Assembly: GCA_963402885.1 (NCBI GenBank)
Contig: OY727102.1
Coordinates: 8,928,001 to 8,992,000, forward strand
Length of the DNA: 64,000 nt
Direction of reading: 5' to 3'
From: Antedon bifida
Lineage: Eukaryota > Echinodermata > Crinoidea > Comatulida > Antedonidae
The notes below the pieces were generated by a model. It did not search any database, was not told where the DNA came from, and worked only from the letters and a program-made list of their open reading frames with translations. Positions 14,001-26,000 of the stretch are shown one piece after another. A program made the position numbers and the translations under genes. Position 1 is the first letter of the stretch, and each line of letters opens with the position of its first letter.

Positions 14001-17000
14001 ATAAATTTAAGTGTATGGGTATTTGAAAACATTGGAAATATACTTGTTACTCTTTTGAAAGAACTGAAAATACAAATATGTTTTCTGTAAGAACTTTATT
14101 AAATAGGAGCACATTTAATATTATACAAATAATGAATGTACCATTTTGTACCTTTCCAAGAATATAAACATTCATTATTTGTTTTTTTATAACAAACCTG
14201 AATGTGTTCTTGCAATTTGTTTGGTCAATTACGCATCACATGGCATTTGGAATTAGCCCTACCTAACGAAAAGTAATATCTAATGGTGATAATTAACGCA
14301 CTCTAATGCTCGTTCAGATTTCACATAACATTTTGAGAATTTTTTCCACACAACATTGTTGACTGTTCGGAAATCAACTTGTTGTACGAGCCATCTATAA
14401 CTGTTCTACTCTGCGTCTAAAGTTGGAGCACTGCCTATGAATGGAGAGAATATTTCATTCGTTGAAAAATTGACTGCTCTATTTTCAACTCTACTTGCAC
14501 CTCTTTAAAAATGACCCACATTTTTAAAACATATTATGGAAGATGTTGAATTGCAGATATGAATTCATATAAAAATGTTGTCTACCGGATGTCATGACGT
14601 CATCATATGGCCAATTGAATTAAAAAATTCATATTTAAAATAGAGCGCAACTCACTTTTTGTGCCCAAAATGATTAAAATTTTCATTAATGTAATTATTT
14701 AGATAATTATCTTCTAAACTTCCTATCTTTATGTTACATTAAAAGATGGTTCTCGTTCAAATCTAGTTGCTTATTTTATTTTGTATCTCCATTGAGATCC
14801 AGCCACTGATACACATAGCATTGTCTTTATTTTCACTAATTTGCCTTTGGATTTATATATATTTATATATTTATGTGTGCATAATTTGTGTAATCTCTAT
14901 TCATTCCCAGATATGTACAATTTTTAAATATTATGTTAAAATTGTGTTTGAGTATGTCTTATATCTGCAATGGCTTTCATTTCAAATTACATACATCACC
15001 ATCTCAATGAGATCTTTGAATATATAGTTATATTTTCTATTGGCAAATATAACATTAATGCCGCAGGGGATGGTGAAACCTATTTGAATTCACATTATGT
15101 TCAGATATTAAACACAAGAATTTTGCGCTGTGCTGGTTAAAAATATTGATGTTTATATAAAATTTCCTGAAATTATGGAAATACCCAACATTTTGGGCCA
15201 CAACAAGGGAAAGGAATAACATTAAATTATATAACATGAATAATATATTATATGTATAATAAATAATGTTAACTCATCTACATTATAGATGACATAATGC
15301 CTGCTTGCAATGTGCTAGATAAAATACTCAAATTGATTGAAATTTATGGATTATTCTGTTGCAGCACAAGACCAATATGGCGCATTTCAGAGAATAACAA
15401 CTTCAGTGCTGCATGTACTAGTTTTCATATACAGGTCATTCATATTTAAAGATCATTTTTGGGACCTTAACTACAATACAAATATTATGAAATAGGAAAT
15501 TATTTGTTTCTACATGTAAGTCTGGCTTACACCGATCAGTCTGCATGAGAATGTCTGATCTGGATAGCATGATCAGGATCGGTTATCCAGATCAGGAATG
15601 CCAAAGGTTATTGATTCGACATCTGTTTATTTAAAGATATTGTCCCCTTACAAAATATTTAACAAAAAGATTTTTTTTCAATAATTTTTCAATTCAATAA
15701 TTTTAATTTCAGATATATAGTTATTCACTTTGACCAAAAACTGGATCTAAACAAAAATATATACCTGCAAAAATGTAATCTAAAGCAAAAAATACTTAAA
15801 TTGTCTGTCAGACAACGGTTTTTGGTTTCTTTTGTCTTTTTATCAGTGAAATAATTTTTTTTTTTTTACAGAAAAATGGCCTATTTAAAGTATGATTTTA
15901 TTAATCTTCATTTTTCATGTTTTTGGGGGACTAATATATCTTCATATTCAATCAACTCCATTTTTTGGTATAAAATAAAAATTAGAGGTGAAATAATGTC
16001 AGTAATTTTGGGTTACCATTAGGAATATCGTGTATCATTTGACATCGATTGTTAATAACAATTATTAATTGTAAACCTTTTTTGTGTAATTGGTTCAAAT
16101 GGTCAACTGACAGGTTGTCCTCATTTTTCATCCTCCTTTTGGCTATTTGTTGCATTTGATGAAACAATTTACACAAAATATTGTGCATATATAAAAGACA
16201 AAATAAACGGTCACATTTAATGTAATGGACACTAAAGTTTCTGTGTAAATATTTTTTGTTTGTTTCAATTACAGTTTTTTCAATTATAGTTTTATACAAA
16301 ATGTCTGCAAACATAAATCATCATTAATTAACAATAGCCCAGAAGCAACTGGAAATGCCTGTTTTATGCATGATATAGTGCAAAATTATTAGATCAAGCA
16401 AATACACCATATTATTCAGCAAACAAAAAGGAAACAAACATTTAGTCAAACAAAGTAATAAATTGTTATTATATTAAAATATTATTTTCAAATAATTAGT
16501 GTTGTGTATGACTGTGAAATTTTTTTTTCTTGTGGTTAAAATTCAACTTGCAATAGACTCCAATGACTGTTAGTCAACAACAAACTGGTTTTGACTGGTT
16601 GGATGTTCCAATAAAGATTTACAAATTATTGTGATGTATTATATTAAATAATTTTTAAACATAAAAAACTTAAAAAGTTTTGCCATAATATATTGCACGT
16701 CCCTCTATATTTTTTCGATAAACTTGAAGAAATATGCAATTCATTAAAACTATTTTTTAGCACAACATACGCCCTCTATATGTGTTAGTATCGTATTGAA
16801 GTTTTGATTTCAACTTGTAAAACGATAAAAATAATTCAATTTTTTAAAATATTTTTATTTATTATACATATCTTCATCAAATCCAGAGAGAAACCCATAT
16901 TCCATAGGAATTTCTTATAGAAAAATAGTTTTTATCATTGAATTGACAAAAAACAGGAACTCGAAAATAGCTGTAATGATGTCACATGACGTCAATATGA

Positions 17001-20000
17001 TGCAAATTAGCCTTTATTTTACTCCCAACCGTAGACCAAACTTTTGCCCACCACACACCACAAAAATAATTACAAATTATCTCATTTAGTATTATTTTGC
17101 AATTTATTATCGCACATAAATATTGCGCACATACAAGTTGGATTAATGTTGCGCAGTGAAAGAGTTCAAATACTAGCGGTACTGATTTCAATTATTAACA
17201 ACATCATAGATTTATTCAGCAGAAGAGTTGCCATTATTTGAGAGATGTAATAAAATACTGTATAACATTTTTTTTAAATAATTTTTTTTAGTCGATGGTT
17301 CTTCACTAAACCCAAATTACAATGGTTTTTTTTTCAACAGGGCAGAAGCTAGTGTAGCATCTCTCTCTGAACTTAATCCGAATGTTGATGTAAAGGTATC
17401 AACCGAAAATGTCAGTGCGACCTCTAATTTGGCGTTCTTAAGCAATTACCAATGTGTCATCCTAACTGAGACATCTTTGGCAACTCAAATTCAAGTCAAT
17501 GAGTTCTGTCGAAAGCAGAACCCGCCAATACAGGTAGATTATAAACACCGTTTGGGTAACTTGTTTTAGTTTCAAATTCACGTCAATGAGTTTGTCAAAA
17601 GCAGAATCCACCTATACAGGTAGAGTATAGACACCATTTAGGTAACATGTTTTAGTCTCAAATTGATGATAATTATATGCAATGTAGCTTTGAAGCTCTT
17701 TGTCCTCTTAGATAACACGGTTTTGACACCTTATTTTGAAAGAATAGTATTATTCTCTCAATAGAAATGGGTCCTTTAAAAAAATGTAAGCTATATTAAA
17801 TACGGATTTTGTCTATTTCTGCAAACAAATGCTGGGATAAGGAAACACAAGGTTGTCAGCCATGGATCTTGGTCCTGAAGAACATGCCGCATGTGGTGTT
17901 TAGTAAGACCCATCTTAACAAAGGAAAACATTTTCAATTTACAGTATAGGCAAGCATTGATTTCAAGATAAAAATAATTTTGCAAGTAGTTTCTTATATG
18001 TAAAGTTCAAGGTTAAGGATACAATCTTAAGCAACTCATCCTAAATTATTGTAATCCAGATTGTACACTTGAATGCACAAGAAAAATAGCAAATACAGTA
18101 CTACAACCAAATATAGAATCAAGATGTACAGTACAAACACATGTGTGAAATCAAGAGAATATCCAGCATGCAAACCAGCCAATCATTCACATTCCACCAG
18201 ATTTAACCAGAAAAATTCACATGTCTAATCGATCATGAGTGATTTGCCGTGCACGAGCCGATTGGGTTTTCAGAAAGATGGGGTCGAAAAGGGTCCTCAA
18301 ACTGTAGACAGCATATTATGATATATTACGCAAAATGTTCATCCGCACAAACTAACTGGCTCGATGGCCAGGGAAAGAAAACAGGGCAATTACTGCACCG
18401 GCACAAAGCATGTGTACATACTGGGTCTACAAGCTCTTTTACAAGGATTTTCAATATTAACTGCAGTCATTTTTTTTGGTTTATAATGCTGTTTAGTTTC
18501 TCTTGTCTCTTTATTTATTGACATACGTCCATTTAATTATTTGACCCAAAAGAAAGCTAGTATCTGATTGGCTATCACGTACAAACAAAATGTCACCTGC
18601 AGTTGCTTTCGTGAGCCGACCCTATCGATAGCCGAACGAGAGCGGCTTGTCGTGGGTCACTCTCGATAGATTCCGGACTTTAGTGGCTGTTCACCACTTG
18701 CGAACCTATCGAGAGCGACCCAAGACATGAGAATGCGGTATTCATTTATAATTTTTACATCAATTAATAACAATTTTTTACAAGGGTCATTTGAGTTGCC
18801 ATGAACTGTGGTGGTAATATTCTAAATGTAACACACTGGAGTAATGGGGTATAAACACAGACCGATTTAATTTGGAATACTTCACCTCATTTTTAGTAGT
18901 GCAATTGATCATTATTACTGTATGATAATATCAAAATGTCCAGATCCAATCAACTATCACTATCCTGCCCAATTAGTTTCTTAAACATTAATATGTAAAG
19001 ATGTGAAACAGAAATAACATTATTAATTAATGAATGTGCAACATATAATGATAAATTGTAACTTGTTTAAATAAAAACTGAATAACTAATAAAAAAAAAG
19101 ATGAGAAGCATAACATATTTTTAGATAAAAATGCAATATTGCATCCATAGTTCAATTAATTAGTTAGTTAATTAACTTAATCTTCCCATGAAGATATAAT
19201 AACGCTAACCAGCATCTTGTACTCATCAGTAAAATAAGAAATTTAAATGTTTATCTACAACTAAAACCTCATTTCACAAGTGTGAGCTTCGTTCCTCCGT
19301 AATTACCTTGGGATCTGACCTTGTAATCGTGGTACACAGGCTTAGGCCTAGCCGAGGTCCTTAATTTTCTGAACGAAGTCTAGCTTCCTAGTGATAAGAT
19401 CCAGACCATAACCTGTATTACTAAAAGCTTTATTTAAAATAACCAATACAAATCAATAATTCACAGTTTGAAAATATAACTGACTGAAAATCTTTATCGG
19501 CCATGGTTTTGGGTATACTTTTACATTATTATGACGTCATACGTCCACTGGTACTCATGCCACTGAACAAGCGCTCAAATTTGCCAGTCGACGTGCCTAG
19601 CGCATAAGCATATCATAAAAATGACGTAATAGGGTAGCAGTTGACATAGTCGAGATGAAAATCTAAAAGTCCCTAATGTCATTTAGTCAACCAATCTTTA
19701 TTCACTTGCCCAATTCTAATTCAATCATAAACAGAGATTCAACAATACCTCAAATGATCCAAGCCAATTAAAGTATTTAAATCGATTTATGAGATGTTTC
19801 CTATCATGTGTTTGTGCAAATTACTATAATAATTTATGAACTTCCCGGATCTCGATTCCCCATTGCACAAGTAATATGCGTGAAATTTTGCGATACTTGT
19901 AACTTTTTTTCTATTACAATGAGTTTCATGGAAAGTATTGCACGCTATAAAGAACTTTTAACCAAGTACAACAACAAAATATGATAATATATTTTATTTT

Positions 20001-23000
20001 ATTCATTTTATTTGCATAAAAAATGCAGTTGGCATAGCAGTCAAGTGTGGTGATGAAGTCAAAATATATTACATACCATACACAACATAAAGTGTCAGCT
20101 AGGGAAAAGAAGTTATATATAGCATTTTATTTAGATTTTAAGTAATAGTATGATAGAAATATCTAAAATATACACAAGTTTAAACTTCAATTTATTTGTT
20201 ACAGCAGAGACTAAAGCTCTGTCTACACTATTAAACGTTATGTGACAACAAATGTGATGCTCATATATGGACATGATGACTACCATTGGGCACATCACAC
20301 TTGTGTAGACAAAGCTTTAGAGACTTTTATGTAGTTATTTTGGGATTAGTCAGGCTATAGACTGCTTGTGTAATAAATAGTACCTTCCCTATTTTTTTAC
20401 ATGTCTCCTTTACCTTGATTATTAAGAAAAAAAATATAATATGATCAAGTATGAATAATTTTTTGGTTGCAATATGATATTTTTGTTTGTTCTTGTAGTT
20501 TATTTCAGGAGATGTATACGGTGTTTTTAGCTATGCATTCTGTGATTTTGGCGATGAATTTGAAGTGGCTGACTTGAATGGTGAGGAGGCCAAACAATCA
20601 TTTGTTGCCTCAATATCAAAGGTAATGTAATATGTCATTTGAAAGAAAATTCAATTTCTTTTCTAATTCTTTAAATTTAAAGATATATTTAAAAAAGATA
20701 CTGGTATCAGATCATCTCCTTCATTTTGTAATAAAGCCTGGATAATTTAAATGATGATAACATAATACACTTTATAATTGCATTTTTGCTAGCAGACATT
20801 CTCTGTAACAATGAAAAGACAGATTTTCTTAAATACTCACCAAAAGAGAGGACACCATTATTTTTAAAAATGTCACTGCAGATTCTAGGCAATCTTAACA
20901 ATAATTAACCATAGGAATTAAGTGCACTTTGGATAGACATGACTCAATTTTGCAAGTATAGTACCCACCAACTACAACACTATAGAACTTTATTTCATCA
21001 CCTGCTAATTCATCTAATTAAATCATTCGATAGATCAATTCTATTCCTTACTAAACTGATATCTATATATAAATTTACGTAAGGGCAAAATTCGGTAAAT
21101 CGCACGTTACTTCTAGAATGTTTACTCAATAGTATATAAAGTTGGTTAGGTACTGATTTTAACCACCTGATTTACTACTTAAATTGAGTTAGATAATTAG
21201 TTATTGACAATTATAACGAATTTAGGTTCAACGATATGCCCCAAATAGGGGTGTTTTCCGATGGTATACACTGTCTAATGGATGTTCATCTTGAAAAATA
21301 CCTGCACACAATAGTACAAGCATGCTTCGCATTTACCTATCTCCTTCTACGATAATTGTTTTTAATAGCTGAAAACCGGTTCAACAGGTCGAGTGCAGCA
21401 TCATAATGTTGAAGACAAACGGACTTTATTTAAAAAATACTATTTTAATAGATTTAATATATGTTTTTACAAACGTATTGCTTGGCGATGAATGGAATTC
21501 CCTCACGCGTAATAAATCAGTGCCCAGCAAAAAACAGTACACTCATAACAGAAATTTGATCCATTTTTGTTCGATGACTGCAGACTGAGATGGCGATAGG
21601 TTTTTTTTTTACTGACAATCAGCTAGCGTATTCGGTCGCCGTCGATCCATTTTTGTTCGATGACTGCAGACTGAGATGGCGATAGGTTTTTTTTTTACTG
21701 ACAATCATACAATCAACTTTATTACTGCAGTTCCATCGCCGACCGGCGCGTCCCATCCAATTTCAGTAGCGTTGTAAAGCCAGTATTTCTGTTGTTTCAA
21801 TTGAGTAGATTCTTTTATTTATGTCTACTCAGGCAGTGTTTGTCATATTTAACTTTGTCCAAGTACTTCACTTGCACTGATGAAGGGCTAGTGTTGCCCG
21901 AAAGCTCTGGTAACTTTTCTGGCTGTTTTACTTTATCGTTTTGATTTAGCTTTTTTCTCCATTGAGATCCAGTCACTGATACCCACAGCATTGTCAGTTT
22001 TTCAGTAATTTGCCTTTGGATTTATATATATTTTCTACTGTTTGTATCAATTTTGATCTGACTTTGCTGTAATCCTGGAGGGTACTTTATATAACTTCAA
22101 GAAACGTGTCCGGTATCGTCAACCATTTATGTACTTTTCTTAAACATCGTTCTCAACATTCAGATACACCCCCCCCCCCCCCTGTTGTGTCTGACTTGCA
22201 ACTTGCCAACGACGTTAACACCTTCTTTCGTGACAAAGTTAACACATTTTCTTTTACAATTTCAAAGCATATTGACTCCAGTATTTAGAATTATTATTAA
22301 TTTATCTATATCAACTGGTACTTTTCCTGATGATTTGAAGTTGTTACACCTATTTTAAAGAAGCCTTCATTGGATCATACTTCCATGGCAAATTTTCAAC
22401 CTATTTCTAATGTCGCTTTCTTGTCCAAGATCCTTGAGAAATGCGTTTCTCATACATTTTCTCGACGGCAATAGTCTGTTCGACCCTCTTCAATCAGCAT
22501 ATAGAAAGCACCACAGTACAGAGTCAGCCATTCTTAAGGTGCATAGTGATATTGTTTTAGCTCTGGATAAAGGTAATTGCGTTTTGTCTGTGTACCTCGA
22601 CCTGTCGGCAACTTTTGATATTATTGATCATTCCATTCTTATTGCAAGACTCTCATCTATTGGTATCCGTGGATCTGCTCTGACTTGGTTCAAGTCATAT
22701 TTGTCTTCTAGAAAGCAGCAGGTCCAGATTGGTAATGTCAAATCCACCTCTATCGACCTGAAATGCGGTGTTCCTCAAGGATCAATACTGGGTCCAGTCT
22801 TGTTTTTAGTTTACATTCTCGCCCTTGAGTGATATCATTAGGAGACATTGTGTCCAATATCATGTGTACGCAGATGACATGCAACTGTACATCAGCTTCA
22901 ATCCAGCAGAGTTTAATGAGGCAAAGTCGGTTATCGAAGCTTGTGTTGTTGATGTTCAGGATTGGCTAACTAAAAACATGCTCTGTTTTAACCCTGGTAA

Positions 23001-26000
23001 AACAGAAGTCTTATTTCTTCATTCAAAACACTCCAAGAATTTGCCCATTGCTTGAAACATCAGCATTGGAACACCCCAATCACACCATCGTTGGAGGTTA
23101 GAAATATCGGAGTTGTATTTGACTGAACAATGACTATGTCCAGACATACAGTATCAACAACATATAGTAAATCTGTTACCTACCACCTTCGTACCATAAG
23201 ATCAATTCGCAAATCCTTAACCCATTACTCGCTTATTATTTATCCATGCACTCATAACATCACGGTTAGACTACTGAAATGCCATTTTGTTTGGTCTACC
23301 AAATAAAGAACTAAATAAGCTACAACTTTTTTAAAATACTGCAGCTCGACTTGTATCCGGCACTTCAAGATTTGCTCATATTACACCAATATTATATAAA
23401 CTTCACTGGCTTCCAATTAAACAACAAATTATTTTTAAACTAATGTTAGTTACATATAAATCTCTTCACGACAAATCCCCATCATATATTTCCAATTTAA
23501 TTATATGAGATCTTCAGTTTGCAAAAGATCTCTTAGGTCAACCACTAATCCATCTGCACTTTTTGTTCCACCCAGCCGCCTTAAGACCTATGGTGATTGC
23601 AGTTGCAGCTCCTAAACTGTGGAACAATCTTCCTGATCCTATTATTAAAAATGCATCCTCTATCATAGTTTTCAAAACACTCTTAAAAATCCATCTTTTT
23701 TCTTTGTAATTTCTTTCTGTTTTTTCTCAGCGCTTTGGGACAATCTTTTGATTGTATAAGCGCTTTATAAGTCGAACAACATTAACATTAATATAGGTGT
23801 GTTTTTAGCGAGGACATTTTCAAGGCTATTGGCTTTTTCTATAATATATAAATTTACGTAAGGGCAAAATTCGGTAAATCGCGCCTTCTAGAATTTTTAC
23901 TTGATGGTATATAAAGTTGGTTCGTACTTTCGGTACTGATTTTAACCACCTGATGTAACCCTGTTTACTAATTAAATTAAGTTAGATAATTAGTTATTGA
24001 CGATTAACACGAATTTAGGTTCAACGATTTGCCCCAAATAGGGGTGTTTTCCGATCGTGGTATACACTGTCTAATGGATGTCCATCTTGAAAAATACCCG
24101 CCACAAAAATGCGAGGAGGCTTCGCATTTTCCTATCTCCTCCTACGATAATTGTTTTTAATAGCTGAAAACCGGTTGAACAGCTAGAGTACAGCATCATA
24201 ATGTTGAAGACAGGCCGATTTTCTTTAAAAAATACTATTTTGATAGATTTAATATACGATTATACAAATGTATTGATTTGCGATGAATGGAACATCCCAA
24301 TCTCTCAGTCTGCCAGAGTTTGGTTTAACACAAGCAGGTAAATTTATGAGCCTTTGGTTTAACACATACGGTAGGTAAATATATGGGCCCTTTGAGAATA
24401 AACTTGCAATACTTTGACAATACTGTAAATACCTATTAACTATTTTTGGTCCACATTTGAATCGAACATTTCTTACTGTGAATGGTCGTACTGTAATATA
24501 TGTATGTATGTAATATAAAAATATATACAAATAATCTTTATTACTGAGATTGTGGATAGGCTCTACTGTTAGATATATAAACACATTATTATATACAAAT
24601 AAACTTTATACTGACAGTTCCTTCTCGTTTGTATTAATTAATAATTACCAAAAATATAAACGTCGTAGTGGTGTACTTTAATATTTCAATCGATTATGAC
24701 AGTGACAGTTTTAACAAAGTATTAAATCGCAGTTGTTTTACTGTATTTAGAGGTATATTATTTATAGGCCTATAAAACATGAACAAAATATTTCGTTACT
24801 GAGTGGATAAAGAATATATTTAAAAATTGTTCCTCTTTGTACCTATCCGCTTTCCCATCCCTCAACCCTAATGTTACATACAAAACACAAATTGGGTTTC
24901 TTTAAATGAGTCCAAATCAAAAATTTGGACTCATTTTGTGGTAAGTTTCTCCTTCGGAAGTAATTCCCAGGGTGCTAATTTTAGTTCACTACATAAATCA
25001 TCGTGTCTATTTATTCGTTTCTGTAAACGACAATGTGTTATAGTCCTGCGGTACGTACATTTGAAATCGCCAGTTTTGTTTCGCTGAAATTACTGGTATT
25101 CGAGAACCATCTGTGGGCACGACCTAGATGGTACGCGAGCGAAGCGAGCGTACCATCTAGTTTAAGAAAATGCAAAGCAATAAAAATATGCAGCCTCCAA
25201 GAGTTGATACTGTAAGTCATAAATTAGCTGAATGTTTGTCTTTTAAAGTTATAACATTAAGTTCATTTGCTTAAACTACATGTTCTAAATGTAATGTCAC
25301 TTTCTGTTAATGTATAGGACTTGACTGTGTCAAATTCACTTAGTGTTCAAGACATGCATACCAACAAATAACATTTTTTTTAATATGACAATTTATTACT
25401 TAATATTAGTAGGTGCAATAATAATATCAGAAAAATGTACTTTTCATATTTTATTATTATGGACAATAAAGAAATTAAGTATCAGTATCCAGTCAAAGCC
25501 AAAATCTGCAAAAACTGATTTACAATTTAAAAAGCTTAAATAAACAAGGGTGCATGAAAGAGTTTCTTAATTATCTATTAAAAAGTACAAATACTCTCTT
25601 CATATTTATATAGGTTAAAGACCCTAAATATTTTAAGTATTGAAGATATATTTAAAGTGTATAGACTCACATTAGGTTTTAAAATAATGCATGGCCTCTG
25701 TCCCTCATCCTTTAATGAGTTCAAGTGAGAGGTGTGAAGGGCGTTTAATACATTGGAAGGTTAAGACCAATACATTTTTAAATTCATCGTTTGTTATTTT
25801 CCCTAGATTATGGGAGCAACTTCCCAATAAAATTAAACAATGTGCTACAATTTCAGACTTTAAAGCCCAACTCACCAAACATTTGATCTCAAAATATTAA
25901 GTTGTAATTGTTTATATTGTTTATTCAATGCAGCTTATTTTTAATTGGTGTATCTCATTAGGTGATCATTTAGAATAAAATGATCACCTATTGTTATTGT

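Larger units (their letters stand above)
5006..17340 (+). other. UBA6: UBA6 intron 1 of the window (12.3 kb)
   Basis: Contains a SINE (6942), a repeat shared with ~57700 (9205-9300), a reverse copy of the CTAGGCCT-associated repeat (10555-10690), a fragment shared with 24828 (11825-11912), a TTTATATAGCGCC-type repeat (11960-12120), a short TIR element (14110-14200), a piece of the 350-bp unit of the Helentron-like family (14534-14730) and a hammerhead-associated repeat body (14767-14860). The rest is AT-rich DNA in which I recognise nothing. Confidence 0.7.
17534..20498 (+). other. UBA6: UBA6 intron 2 of the window
   Basis: Mostly unrecognised AT-rich DNA. It contains a partial duplication of the end of exon 2 (17573-17625), a GC-richer inverted repeat (18650-18726) and a TIR element (20211-20321). 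Confidence 0.6.

Noticed and set aside
18249..18521. 90-codon open frame
   Set aside because: No domain, no splice context matching UBA6, and composition like the flanking intron.
21065..24300. LTR retrotransposon
   Set aside because: The direct repeats look LTR-like, but the enclosed reverse transcriptase is of CR1/L2 type and no gag, protease, integrase or primer-binding site is visible.
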